Below are positions 8,507-17,338 of a stretch of 51,636 nucleotides of DNA, in pieces. The position numbers and the translations under genes are program-made. The stretch's first letter is position 1, and every line of letters starts with the position of its first letter. A model generated the notes under the pieces. The model had not been told where the DNA came from. It made no database searches and saw only the letters and a list, made by a program, of their open reading frames with translations. Origin of the DNA: a bacterium OM1 bin76 (lineage in GTDB: Bacteria; Actinomycetota; Acidimicrobiia; Spongiisociales; ZC4RG35); NCBI GenBank assembly GCA_002238785.1, contig MPNA01000021.1:1-51636 (forward strand). Direction: 5' to 3'.

Positions 8507-9600
8507 CAGCTGACTCCAGAGCCGAGCCCAAAGGCCGATTCGACCTTCGTTATCGTGTTCTCGTCGCGCAGCCTGCAGGCGGTCAGTTGTGAAGCGAAGA
8601 GGCCCTTCTCCCACACGGCCTCCTCGATCGGCCGGGTGCCGAGCCATTTGACGGGCACGACCATCTCTGTGATTTCCGGGTCTTCTGAAGCCGCTTCCTT
8701 CCACCAACTCTCTCGTGGTTCTGGTTGGTCGAGGAGTGGTTGGAGCTCACCGTTGACCTCCACCTTGGCCTCACGAGCGGGGATCATCTCGCCGGTCACC
8801 ACGCCAATGCCGACGTAGCCTGCCCCGGCAACGTAGGCAAAGACCCGTTTTCCCCGAGTCAGGTTCCGCAGCGGCTTCCAGTACCACGATCCTCCTCCGC
8901 CGTTGAGTAACCCGTACTTGCTTGCCACCTCCCAGCGGTGGGTCTCACCGACTCGACCCAGCACGGTGTAGAAGTCCCGACCGTTCCACCGAAGAGTCTT
9001 GGATGGTCGCGAGGTCCGGGCTTCGATCGGTTCCGGATCGAGGAGCCACGTCCGAGCCAGGTAGTCACGGCCCTGGTCGCTGAAGTGGCGAAAGAAAACG
9101 GCGTTGATAGGCACGTTGTAAGACTCCGCGAGGAACTCGACGATGCGGTCAGAGGTCGGGTCGAGCTCAGAGGCAATGATCGTGAACTGCTGATCGGCAT
9201 TGACCACGTCCGGCAGAGGACTGGCGAATTGCTCCGCGAATGCCTCACCGAGGCCGGATTCACCGTCATGGTTGTCGAAATAGATCTGCTCCAGGTCTTC
9301 GAGGCCCAGGCCCCGCGCCCAAGATCCATAGTCGAGTGTTTGGGCCACAACATCTCGAGGCGTCCGATCACGCTTGAGTTCCAGCACATGGACACGACCG
9401 TCGGCGTCGAGGGCGAGAAGATCTATGTAACCGCCATACGCGGTATGCACCTGTCTGCCTACGACAAGCAGGGCGATCCCGGTCATGCCAGGGTCCTCGA
9501 CCAGCATGTCCTCGAGCCTCTGTTCAAGATCGAGCGGCGACGAAGGCAACCGCCGCGGTCCGGAATCGGTCATTCTCCAGATCGCCATTTCAACAGCCAA
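8506..9600 (-). CDS. NucS-like / DUF91 PD-(D/E)XK nuclease family protein
   Basis: About 364 residues. The N-terminal 150 residues carry the DUF91/NucS nuclease signature: a leading LEQRLEDMLVEDP helix, then GGYIDLLALDADGRVHVLELKRDRTP and VVAQTLDYGSWA. The aspartate of IDLLALD and the E-L-K of VLELKRD form the expected PD-(D/E)XK active site. The C-terminal half has a separate domain with GRDFYTVLGRVGETHRWEVASKYGLL and FAYVAGAGYVGIG, possibly an EVE/PUA-like nucleotide reader. The start is probably TTG 9600, with AGAGGA seven bases upstream; ATG 9588 is the alternative. It shares a TGATG overlap with RNase HI. A repair role (for example mismatch or R-loop processing) is inferred. Confidence 0.75.
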   Translation of the reverse strand: MAVEMAIWRMTDSGPRRLPSSPLDLEQRLEDMLVEDPGMTGIALLVVGRQVHTAYGGYIDLLALDADGRVHVLELKRDRTPRDVVAQTLDYGSWARGLGLEDLEQIYFDNHDGESGLGEAFAEQFASPLPDVVNADQQFTIIASELDPTSDRIVEFLAESYNVPINAVFFRHFSDQGRDYLARTWLLDPEPIEARTSRPSKTLRWNGRDFYTVLGRVGETHRWEVASKYGLLNGGGGSWYWKPLRNLTRGKRVFAYVAGAGYVGIGVVTGEMIPAREAKVEVNGELQPLLDQPEPRESWWKEAASEDPEITEMVVPVKWLGTRPIEEAVWEKGLFASQLTACRLRDENTITKVESAFGLGSGVS

Positions 9601-10056
9601 CTCGGATCCTCTCTCAGGGTAGAAACCATTATGCCACTCGATTGTGACACTTGGTACGGGGTTGGGAAGGATCTGAGGGAATTCTCGTTACGCCGAAGGG
9701 GCGGATGGAGGCTCCCAGCATCAGGGGAGGCATGGGGCGGTCCGGCTGGAGTCCCCTTCGGGCGGTTCCCAACGCTTGGAGACCTCCAAGAAACGGTCAC
9801 CCGTTTCGATGTTTTGAGGAAGGAGGAATTACGGCTTCGAATCGTGTCTGATGCTTCCCCTGGAATCAAAGGCCAGATTCGAAGGAGACCGGGCACTCAA
9901 ATCTCGTCGCCACCGGGGTGTTCCACAAACCACCCTCGATGTATCGCCGACCCTGCGGTGCTACCCACCGACCCGAAAGTCGCCCTGAGGGAGTAGCCTT
10001 CCCCCCATTAGGATGGCAACCCGGTCTCCCGAACACCAAGAGAATCCTTCCCGGCC
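9601..10056. other. 456-base gap between the divergent DUF91 gene and the MscS gene
   Basis: I find no gene with recognisable motifs, no repeat and no clear RNA here. The stretch must contain the promoters of the two divergent neighbours. A weak plus-strand reading runs through it as an antisense extension of the nuclease gene and looks non-coding. Confidence 0.5.
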
Positions 10057-10959
10057 ATGAACCAGTTCTTGGAATTGTTGTCGGATAACGCGCAGAATCT
10101 GGTGCTGAGCGCCGTGTTCTTGGTGTTGATATTCACATTGCGGTATGTGCTCCTGCGTGCCGTGTTGTCTCGCCTGCCCGATGATGACTTGGTGTATCGG
10201 ACCCGCAAACTCTCCTTCTACATTGCTGCCGGTCTGCTGTTGCTGATCCTGGGGTGGATCTGGACACGACAGTTGGCCAACGTCGGCTCCTTCCTTGGTC
10301 TGCTGTCGGCAGGTATTGCCATTGCATTATCCGATGTGCTCAAGAACATGGCCGCCTGGGTGCTGATCCTGGTCCGCCGGCCGTTCAAGGTGGGCGACCG
10401 CATCGAGGTGGGTCCCAACGCCGGGGATGTGGTGGACATCGGTGTTTTCCGTTTCAGCCTGATGGAGATACGCAACTGGGTGGATGCCGACCAGACGACC
10501 GGGCGGATCCTCCACATTCCGAATGGGATCGTGTTTGTGGAACCGTTGGCCAACTACAACGAGGGGTTTCCCTTTATATGGCTGGAAGTGCCGGTGACAG
10601 TCACCTTCGAGAGCAACTGGGCAAAGACCCAGGAGATGGTCGAGGAGGTCATCGCAGGCCACGCGGTGGACCCGGATACGGTTATGGCGGCTGCGAGCCG
10701 GAACCAGTATTTCAGCCTGTACCGCAACCTCGATCCTGCCGTGTATGTGAAGGTCATCGACAACGGGGTCAAGGTAACCGGGCGTCTCTTAGTACCGCCC
10801 CGAGGGCGCAGGCTTACGGTCTCCAAAGTGTGGCAGGAGCTGCTCCCCTTGATCGAAGCGGCGCCCGACATGGAACTGGCTTACCCCACCACCCGCTTCT
10901 TCCGAGCCGACCTGGAAGGAACGCCGACCGGCATGACCGCAGGTCACCACAACGCTTGA
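10057..10959 (+). CDS. MscS-family mechanosensitive ion channel
   Basis: A 300-residue inner-membrane channel of the MscS family, which opens under membrane tension to release solutes. Three predicted membrane helices (about 11-35, 47-67 and 75-100) precede the soluble beta domain. The third is the pore-lining helix, with the Gly/Ala-rich SFLGLLSAGIAIALSDVLKN. It is followed by the classic junction RRPFKVGDRIEVG and the beta-domain segments VVDIGVFRFSLMEIRNW and ILHIPNGIVF. Length equals the core MscS type. It stands alone, with no obvious operon partner. The C-terminal tail after about residue 270 is not conserved. Confidence 0.9.
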   Translation: MNQFLELLSDNAQNLVLSAVFLVLIFTLRYVLLRAVLSRLPDDDLVYRTRKLSFYIAAGLLLLILGWIWTRQLANVGSFLGLLSAGIAIALSDVLKNMAAWVLILVRRPFKVGDRIEVGPNAGDVVDIGVFRFSLMEIRNWVDADQTTGRILHIPNGIVFVEPLANYNEGFPFIWLEVPVTVTFESNWAKTQEMVEEVIAGHAVDPDTVMAAASRNQYFSLYRNLDPAVYVKVIDNGVKVTGRLLVPPRGRRLTVSKVWQELLPLIEAAPDMELAYPTTRFFRADLEGTPTGMTAGHHNA

Positions 10960-11197
10960 TCTGGGAGGGCCCTCGGCGGGATTCCCTGAGTAGCTCGACA
11001 GGATTCACCGGGTAGAGGCTCCGGTTCGTAAGCGACGGCAGTTCGGTTCCCACCCCGAGCGGATGTCGAATCGCCCGCCTGCATACCGGATAGGGGGCAA
11101 CCCAGGGCCAGGGTTCACGGCCTCTCGATCTGCCAGACGGTCCGAGTCTGGTCGCGACAACAGTCCCACCCTAACGCAACTGGGGCGGCCTCGCTCA

Positions 11198-11515
11198 TCA
11201 GCTTCCCGGGCCGGTGAGTTTGCTCTTGACGATCTCGGTGGCAACGGTGTTCTCGGACTCTCGCCAATCGGTGTAACCGAGTTTGCGCAGCCGGGTCCAA
11301 TGGTCTTCCAGTTCCTGCAGGTCGAGGAAAGTCCAGATCTCCAAGTGCTCCTGGCGCGACTGGCCGCGGATGGAGAGCGGGCCTTTCCGAGTGGCGCCTT
11401 TGCTGATTGAAGCGGCGGCTGCCCCTTCCCAATCGGCAAGCAGTCGGTCTCTTGTCTGTGGCGTCTGGTGATACCAATCGGACCGGGGACGGTAGGTGTG
11501 TACCCAGGTGATCAT
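11198..11515 (-). CDS. Conserved small protein, last gene of the sugar operon
   Basis: A 105-residue soluble protein beginning MITWVHTYRPRSDWYHQTP. I do not recognise the family with certainty. The size and pattern (an early beta strand, a helix, then HLEIWTFLDLQELEDHWTRL, where a strand runs into a helix) resemble a single ferredoxin-like fold of the dimeric alpha/beta-barrel group, as in small monooxygenase-like, Dabb or EthD proteins. It overlaps the preceding gene by ATGA, so it belongs to the transporter operon. Two such genes at the end of an ABC-sugar operon suggest an oxidative or isomerising step on the imported substrate; this is inference only. Confidence 0.6.
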   Translation of the reverse strand: MITWVHTYRPRSDWYHQTPQTRDRLLADWEGAAAASISKGATRKGPLSIRGQSRQEHLEIWTFLDLQELEDHWTRLRKLGYTDWRESENTVATEIVKSKLTGPGS

Positions 11516-12165
11516 GAGAGGCGTTCCTCCAATCGGCTGAGGGCGATCGGACGACCGATCAGGTGGTGGGATGTGGTGAACATGAAGTCGTCTTGGATCT
11601 CGTGGCCGTGCATGGCTTCGGTCATGGTTCGAAGGTCCGGCACTTCCCACAACGCGGCATGGTCCCAGTCTGAGGTGGCGGAGGTGTCGAAGCGGCCGAA
11701 GATGTCGCATCCCAGTTCCACGTCGTACTCGAAGGCCACGTCGCAGTCCAGATCGTAGGCGGCCCGTTCGGAGGCTGATGCGGCGTGCCAGGCGTCGTTC
11801 CAGTCCCACAGAGCCAGGAATCCCAGGCCCTGATCGAACGGTCCCTCTCCCAGCGACGGTGGGAGATCGCGAGGGCCGACGATCCATTGCGTCCGTTCAA
11901 ACGTCTGCCCCCAACCGGCCTCTTGGAGTCGGGTGATGCCCTGGTGGGCTTCGTCCAGGCTCGGCGCCTCGAACAGGCCGAACGCCGCCACGTTCTGGAA
12001 GGGCTCCGACCAGTAGATGGTGGGTGTGCCAACTTTCACCCGTCCGGCGATGTGCTGGGGGTCCAGCAGCCATCCGGCGTCGGCCAGGCTCTGCAGCGCC
12101 CGCCCCAGATGGCGTGCCAGAGGAAGCCGTAGTTGGTCGGTGATGAAGGTGATGCCTGCAGTCAT
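11512..12165 (-). CDS. Conserved two-domain small protein in the sugar operon
   Basis: A 217-residue protein starting at ATG 12165 (MTAGITFITDQLRLP), which overlaps the upstream permease stop by ATGA; its own stop overlaps the next gene in the same way. Two halves look alike: FGLFEAPSLDEAHQGITRLQEAGW in the first, and LWEVPDLRTMTEAM after a strand containing DCDVAFEYDVELGCDIFG in the second. This suggests a fused pair of ferredoxin-like (alpha/beta barrel) units, related in style to the next small gene. No signal peptide or membrane segment is present. Function unknown; it probably acts on the imported compound in the cytoplasm. Confidence 0.6.
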   Translation of the reverse strand: MTAGITFITDQLRLPLARHLGRALQSLADAGWLLDPQHIAGRVKVGTPTIYWSEPFQNVAAFGLFEAPSLDEAHQGITRLQEAGWGQTFERTQWIVGPRDLPPSLGEGPFDQGLGFLALWDWNDAWHAASASERAAYDLDCDVAFEYDVELGCDIFGRFDTSATSDWDHAALWEVPDLRTMTEAMHGHEIQDDFMFTTSHHLIGRPIALSRLEERLS

Positions 12166-12998
12166 TTGAGAGATCCTTCCGTTCTGCCCCGGATGAGGAA
12201 CCGCTCCAGCATGATCCCCAGCACCGCGGCCGGAATCAGATTGGTGAGCGTGAGCGCCGAGAGTTGGTCCCACTGCGCTCCGAATGAAGTGATGCGGGAG
12301 GCCAGCAGCAGCGGAACCGTGGTGGCTTGCTGGAAGGTGAGCATCAGAGCGAACAGGTACTCGTTCCAGGCGAACACGAAGGCGAACAGCAGCGACCCCA
12401 CCAATCCGGGAACCGCGATGGGAAGGGAGATCCGGAAGAAGATGTTGGCGGCCGATGCGCCGTCGACCCCGGCGCTCTCCTCCAATTCCAAGGGCACCTG
12501 AGCGAAGGCGTCGCGCATGATCCACACCGTGAAGGGGATGGCGAAGCCGGTGTAGGCGATGGTGAGGCCCAGGCGCGTGTCCAGCAGGCTTAGGTACCGG
12601 AACATGAGAAAGAACGCCAGCACGATCGCCACCGGTGGCAGCATCCGCTGGGAGATGAACCAGAACGCGATGTCGTCGTTGCGCCAGAAGCGCCACCGGT
12701 ATTGAAAGCGGGTCAGGCCGTACCCGGCGCCGGCGCCCAGGATGGTGGCGATCACCGCGCTGCCCCCCGACACGATCAGGCTGTTGACGATGGCCCTGAT
12801 CACGTCGGACCTTGCCTCCGACAGCAGCCACCGCCAGCCGTCGAGGGTGGGCATGAAGTCCACCCACGGCAGGTAGGTGGGTGTCACCCCGATGTCAAGT
12901 TGGGTCTTGAATGAGGTGATCACGATCCAATAGAGAGGGAACAGGGTGACGAACGCCGCCACCAACAGCAGGGTCCGGGTGATCCAGCGGGCCTTCAT
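12162..12998 (-). CDS. Carbohydrate ABC transporter permease, MalG type
   Basis: A 278-residue permease of the CUT1 (maltose-type) importer family, second of the pair. Membrane helices include the N-terminal TLLLVAAFVTLFPLYWIVITSFK and several later ones. The coupling loop that contacts the ATPase is seen in MRDAFAQVPLELEESAGVDGASAANIFFRISLPIAVPG (EAA motif). It overlaps its upstream partner by ATGA and its downstream gene by ATGA. No ATP-binding subunit is encoded in the operon, so it must use an ATPase encoded elsewhere, as many Gram-positive CUT1 systems share an MsmK/MsmX-type ATPase. Confidence 0.9.
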   Translation of the reverse strand: MKARWITRTLLLVAAFVTLFPLYWIVITSFKTQLDIGVTPTYLPWVDFMPTLDGWRWLLSEARSDVIRAIVNSLIVSGGSAVIATILGAGAGYGLTRFQYRWRFWRNDDIAFWFISQRMLPPVAIVLAFFLMFRYLSLLDTRLGLTIAYTGFAIPFTVWIMRDAFAQVPLELEESAGVDGASAANIFFRISLPIAVPGLVGSLLFAFVFAWNEYLFALMLTFQQATTVPLLLASRITSFGAQWDQLSALTLTNLIPAAVLGIMLERFLIRGRTEGSLK

Positions 12999-13819
12999 GC
13001 GTAGCGCTCCTGCACCCGGCGGCTGATGTACAGCGCCAGGAAACTGACGCCGATGACCACGAACAGCAGGACGTAGGCGGCTGACGCCGCGTAGGCCAGG
13101 TCACCCTGCTTGGCGCCGACGTTGTAGACGTAGGCGGTCACCGACTCGGTGGCTCGGCCCGGCCCTCCGCCGGTCACCACCCGGATGATGTCGATGATCT
13201 TGAATGCCTCCAGCGCCCGGATCAATATGGCGGTGATGCTGACCGGGAGCAGAAGCGGGAAGACTATGTGCCGGAAGATCTGCCACTCGCTGGCGCCATC
13301 CACCCGGGCCGCCTGGATCGGCTCTCCGGGGATGCCCTGCAAACCGACCAGCATCAGCAGCATCATCAGCGGCGTCCACTGCCAGGTGTCCACCAGGATG
13401 ATGGTCACCTTGGCCATGCCCGGCGAGGTGACCCAGGCGACGGCGGGCAGACCCACCGCCTCGAGCAAGTCGTTGATGGGCCCGAAGCCTTCGCTGAACA
13501 CCATCCGGCCGATGATGAACCCCACCGCGATGGGGCTGACCATCATCGGCAGCAGGAACAGGATGCGCATCAGTCGCTGTTCTCTCAGGCCCCGGTTGAG
13601 CGCTACCGCCAGGGCCAGGCCGAACACGTACTGGATAGCCACCCCGCCGCCCACGAAGATGATGGTGTTGATGAGGGTTTCCAGCAGGGCTTCGTCGGTG
13701 AAGATGCGAGCCCAGTTGTCCAGGCCGATGAACTGCAGCGGCACCCGCCGGAAGAGATTGACGTTGGTGAAGGTGAGGCCCAGCGAGAAGACCAGCGGGA
13801 AGATGCTGAGGGCCAGCAC
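12995..13819 (-). CDS. Carbohydrate ABC transporter permease, MalF type (true start uncertain)
   Basis: Permease of the CUT1 family with the EAA loop around MLVGLQGIPGEPIQAARVDGASEWQIFRHIVFP and several membrane helices. GTG 13819 gives 274 residues but begins inside the first membrane helix. Coding-like sequence continues upstream in frame, reading ..RWFISPATTA before that GTG, as in normal family members. The upstream extension has no ATG, GTG or TTG; the only plausible in-frame start is CTG 13918, which overlaps the stop of the binding-protein gene. A CTG start by translational coupling, or a base error, would explain this. Downstream ATGA coupling to MalG is clear. Confidence 0.85.
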   Translation of the reverse strand: MLALSIFPLVFSLGLTFTNVNLFRRVPLQFIGLDNWARIFTDEALLETLINTIIFVGGGVAIQYVFGLALAVALNRGLREQRLMRILFLLPMMVSPIAVGFIIGRMVFSEGFGPINDLLEAVGLPAVAWVTSPGMAKVTIILVDTWQWTPLMMLLMLVGLQGIPGEPIQAARVDGASEWQIFRHIVFPLLLPVSITAILIRALEAFKIIDIIRVVTGGGPGRATESVTAYVYNVGAKQGDLAYAASAAYVLLFVVIGVSFLALYISRRVQERYA

Positions 13820-13914
13820 CGCCGTGGTGGCGGGCGAGATGAACCAACGTGGCGCACTACCGGTCCGTCCCAGCGGTTTGCCGGGACGGACCGGTGCGCG
13901 GGTTGCGTTAGTTG

Positions 13915-15571
13915 TCAGCCGGTGAGCCCCAGGGCTTCGCGGTAGATGCGGAGTTGTTCGTCACGACCCAAGCGGTCGGTGATCTCATTCCACGTCTCCG
14001 CGGCCTCGTCGAGTGCGTCCTGGGCGCTGGCCTGACCGGACAGAGCCTCTGACACGGCCAATTCCAAGGCGTCCTTGTACTCGGGGAAGCCGGGAAGCCT
14101 CATGTCGAACACGGCATTGGGATGGTCGAGCGACGCCCGGATGGCGTCGGTGTAGGCCTTCGCCTCGTCCTCGGGCCATCCGGCGCTCACCCACAGGGCG
14201 GGGTCGAGCGTGGCTGCGGTCCCCGGGTTGACGCCGGTGCCCGCCGTCACCGCGGCCTCGGCCAAAACGGCCGGGCTGCCCAGGAAGGACGCCAGGTCGA
14301 AGGCGGCCGCCAGGTGGTTGGACGTGGCGGGGACCAGGTTGAACCATCCGCCGAAGCCGAGGAACGGTGCCTGGTTGGGCCCGTCGCCGGAAGCCCATGC
14401 TCCGGCCACCGGATCCCAGTACTCGTCGGCGCCGGGAGCGGGGCCGTATCCCACCGCTCCTTCGACAACCGAGTCGGGTGACTTGGACATCGGTCCTATG
14501 TCACCCCACTGGATGTCCTGCGCGGCGATGCCGCCCACAAAGCTCAGGGCGTTCTCGATCCAACCGAAGTTGAGCATTCCGGGGGGACCGTACTCGATGA
14601 CGGCGCCCCAGTCTTCCAGAGCGCGGACGAAGCCGGGGTTGTTGATCCGGGGCTCCATCGTCTCGGGATCGAAGAAGAATCCGGGGTCATTGGGGGCCTT
14701 GGCATATCCCGCTGCCCGGGTCATGAAGCCGTTCCAACCTTGGTTGTTGCGCATCGGCAACTCCACCAGGCCGTATCCCTCCTCCTGGTCGGACCAGGCG
14801 TTCTCGGTGAAGAACTTGGCGATGGAGGCGTACTCGCTCCAGGACTGCGCCGGGCCGAGGGCCTGGCCGGTGGCCGCCTCGTACTCGTCGGCGTACTCCT
14901 CGAAGGCGTCGGCGCGCCAGTAATACATCAGGACGTCGCCGTCCCAGGGCATACCGTAGGCGACCCCGCCGAACGACAACTGGTTCGACCGGAAGATCGG
15001 AAGGATGCCCTCCCAATCGGCCCGTTGTTGGGCCCAGTCGGGCGCCGCGGCCATGAACCCGCCGCCCATCAGGTCACCGCCCAGATTCGAACCGATGTTG
15101 ATGATGTCGGCGATGAAGGTGTCGGTGGACAGTGCCGCCAGCACCTTGTCGTTGAGTTCGCCGAACGGAATCTCGTCGACTCGGACGGTGGCGCCGGTCT
15201 CAGCCGCCCATTCGGCGGCCTTGGCCTTCATGTAGTCGAGTTGGCCGGCCGGTCCGGCTACCACAACCTCGACCCCGTCAAAGCGTCCGGCAGCGGTGCC
15301 CGGGTCGGGGATATTGCCGGGGGTGCCAGGATCGGCGACCTCGGGCTCGGGCGCCGCCGTTGTGGCGGGGGCGCCCGCGTGCGCCCGGGCGGCCGCCCGG
15401 GGGCGCGGGCGCCGCCGTTGGGGCGGGCGCCTCGGTGGTGGCGGGCGTCTCGGTTGTGGCGGGCGTCTCGGTGGTGGCGGCGGGTTCATCCGCATCGCCG
15501 TCACCGCAGGCCGCGGCCACCAGGGCCAAAGTGGCGATCATTGCGGTCAACAACCGCAGATTTAGTTTCAC
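13915..15571 (-). CDS. Sugar-binding lipoprotein (SBP family 1), with a frameshift in the N-terminal linker
   Basis: Extracytoplasmic substrate-binding protein of the importer. The lipoprotein signal peptide (MKLNLRLLTAMIATLALVAAAC, lipobox AAAC) and a Thr/Pro/Ala linker are in one frame from ATG 15571. From about 15370 onward the protein continues in another frame (APATTAAPEPEVADPG, then GVEVVVAGPAGQLDYMKAKAAEW) to the end of the binding domain. Family features include ELNDKVLAALSTDTF, GVAYGMPWDGDVLMYYW and AASFLGSP-like segments. The frame change falls exactly in a GC-rich perfect-hairpin sequence, so an assembly or sequencing error is as likely as a mutation. A frame-corrected protein would be about 550 residues. 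An ATG-initiated Pro/Arg-rich start at 15504 is an artefact of the wrong frame. Confidence 0.8.
15371..15412. repeat. GC-only hairpin at the frameshift of the binding-protein gene
   Basis: The left half (15371-15390, GCGCCCGCGTGCGCCCGGGC) is almost the reverse complement of the right half (about 15393-15412, CCGCCCGGGG...GGGCGC), with a GG/CC centre and a small bulge. The stem is nearly all G-C, so it would be very stable. It lies in the linker where the reading frame switches. It could be a polymerase or sequencing trap. Confidence 0.75.
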
Positions 15572-15593
15572 TGTTTCCTCCTTGTCTTGCTTC

Positions 15594-16439
15594 TTACTTT
15601 GTATTCCTTACGCTCCGCACGACCTCCATCAGTTCCTTGGTGACGATGGGGTCGACCGGATTCCACCAGGATCCTCCAGCTTTGAGTGAACTTCCCACGA
15701 TGGCGCCGTCCGCCACAGAGAGAAGTTCGGCTGCGTTGCTCACATCCAGGCCGCTTCCAACGATCACCGGCAGCGAGGTGCCCGCCTGGATGGCGTGGAC
15801 CTCGCCGGGTTCGGTGGGCGATCCGGTGCGCTGCCCACTGGCGATCAGCACATCGGCATCGAAGAACTCGGCGTCGCGGGCCTGTTCTTCGATGGTCCGA
15901 TCGGCGGTGATGGCGTGGGCGCCGAATTTGACGTGGACATCGGCGAAGACCGCCACCTCGCGGGCGCCGATCGACGATCGGTAACGAAGCGCCTCGCCCG
16001 CCGGGCCGTTGAGAATCCCTTCGTTGGCAACGTAGGCGTTGGCCCACTGGTTGGCTCGGATCCAGCGAGCTCCCACCGCTTTGGCGATGGCCAGGGCAGG
16101 TATGACCCCGTTGGCCACGCATGTGATTCCGATGGGCAGGTCCACGGCATCGCCAACCCGGATACAAGCCGCGGTCAGGGTGGCAACCGTCTCGGGTCCG
16201 ATCGATTCGGGCCGGGCGAAGGGGAGATCGAAGGCGTTCTCGACGATGATTCCGTCGATGCCGGCTTCGGCCATGGTCAATGCGTCGGCAACCGCCGCGG
16301 CGTAGATGTTTTCGGGGGGTTGGCCGTCATAGCGGGGCGCCCCGGGAAGCGGCGCCAGGTGGATCATCCCCATGATCGGTTTCGGTTGATCAAAGATTGC
16401 CGCCAGCGGATCAGGCTTTTGGGGTAACACCGGATTCAT
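15594..16439 (-). CDS. BtpA/SgcQ family TIM-barrel protein
   Basis: A 281-residue cytoplasmic TIM-barrel protein of the BtpA/SgcQ family. Signatures are the N-terminal IMGMIHLAPLPGAPRYDG, the strand-loop GIDGIIVENAFDLPFA, PIGITCVANGVIPALAIAKA, and the phosphate-site-like VIVGSGLDVSNAAELL and GAIVGSSLKAGG. The last two resemble phosphate-binding ends of sugar-phosphate enzymes. Its ATG overlaps the kinase stop (ATGA), so start 16439 is preferred over upstream in-frame options. SgcQ-type proteins occur in sugar operons; with a PfkB kinase upstream, a role in converting a phosphorylated sugar or nucleoside is likely, but no reaction can be assigned here. Confidence 0.85.
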   Translation of the reverse strand: MNPVLPQKPDPLAAIFDQPKPIMGMIHLAPLPGAPRYDGQPPENIYAAAVADALTMAEAGIDGIIVENAFDLPFARPESIGPETVATLTAACIRVGDAVDLPIGITCVANGVIPALAIAKAVGARWIRANQWANAYVANEGILNGPAGEALRYRSSIGAREVAVFADVHVKFGAHAITADRTIEEQARDAEFFDADVLIASGQRTGSPTEPGEVHAIQAGTSLPVIVGSGLDVSNAAELLSVADGAIVGSSLKAGGSWWNPVDPIVTKELMEVVRSVRNTK

Positions 16440-17338
16440 GAGACCATCCTCTTGCGGGCCTCCACCAACCGATCGACCTCGTCCCGCTGGGGAAACGAGG
16501 CCAGTGCTCCCAGCGTCCGGCATGCCAGCGCTCCAACCAGGACTCCGGCCTGCAGTGCTTCGACGACGCTAGCGCCACTGGTACGCGCCCAGATGTATCC
16601 GGCTGCAAAACCGTCGCCGGCCCCTGTGGTATCGACAGCTTCGACGGGGTGCGCGCCGATCCGTCCCGAGGTCCCCTCCGTTCGGAAGGCAATGCCGCCG
16701 GATCCCTCGGTGACCACCCCGTGGTGTCCGCCCAATGGCCCGCAGAGAACATCGAGTGCCCCTTCGGCGGAGTCGGCCAGCAGAGCCCGGGTCCGAGCAT
16801 TGGCGATCAGGGTGTCGGCGCCTTCGGTCACCGCTGCGATGTCGGTGGGATTGGGGGGAATGCAGGCCGGTTCCAGATCCACCGAGAACGGGACTCCCAG
16901 CGACCGCCACCGCTCGGTCACCCTGGCAGCGGCGGCAAGATCGAAGGGAGCGGTGTGACCCCAGTCGCTCGGTCCCACCGCGGCTCCTTTTGGATAGAGA
17001 CCGGGTGTCACCGCCACCACCATCCGCTTTTCCGGAGAGTCGTCGGTGACGAGCGACATTGTGAAATAGGTAGAAATAGAGGCGTCGACCACCACGTTTG
17101 CGGTCTCCACGGCTTCGAACTGCAGGGTCTTGAGGATCATCGCTCCGAAGGCGTCATCGCCGATCCGGGCATGCAGGGCCACTTGTGAACCCAACCGGGC
17201 CAGGGCGACGGCCACGTTGAGCGCCACCCCTCCCGGGTTCACCGTCGCCTGTTCGGTGTGGACCTTCTGGTCGGGTTCGGGCACGGCCGGAACAGATAGG
17301 GTCAGGTCCACGCAGGCATCTCCCACCACGTCGATCAT
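16436..17338 (-). CDS. PfkB-family carbohydrate or nucleoside kinase
   Basis: A 300-residue ribokinase-like enzyme that phosphorylates a sugar or nucleoside in the cytoplasm. Visible features are the substrate-binding N-terminus IDVVGDACVDLTLSVP, the glycine-rich NPGGVALNVAVALARLG, and the catalytic signature VDTTGAGDGFAAGYIWA with the anion hole and base Asp. ATG 17338 overlaps the regulator stop (ATGA). The operon order regulator-kinase-BtpA-transporter suggests the imported substrate is phosphorylated here before BtpA acts. Confidence 0.9.
   Translation of the reverse strand: MIDVVGDACVDLTLSVPAVPEPDQKVHTEQATVNPGGVALNVAVALARLGSQVALHARIGDDAFGAMILKTLQFEAVETANVVVDASISTYFTMSLVTDDSPEKRMVVAVTPGLYPKGAAVGPSDWGHTAPFDLAAAARVTERWRSLGVPFSVDLEPACIPPNPTDIAAVTEGADTLIANARTRALLADSAEGALDVLCGPLGGHHGVVTEGSGGIAFRTEGTSGRIGAHPVEAVDTTGAGDGFAAGYIWARTSGASVVEALQAGVLVGALACRTLGALASFPQRDEVDRLVEARKRMVS

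Noticed and set aside
15278-15504. Pro/Arg-rich protein start at 15504
   Set aside because: It is the linker of the binding protein read in the wrong frame; the lipoprotein signal is in the other frame.
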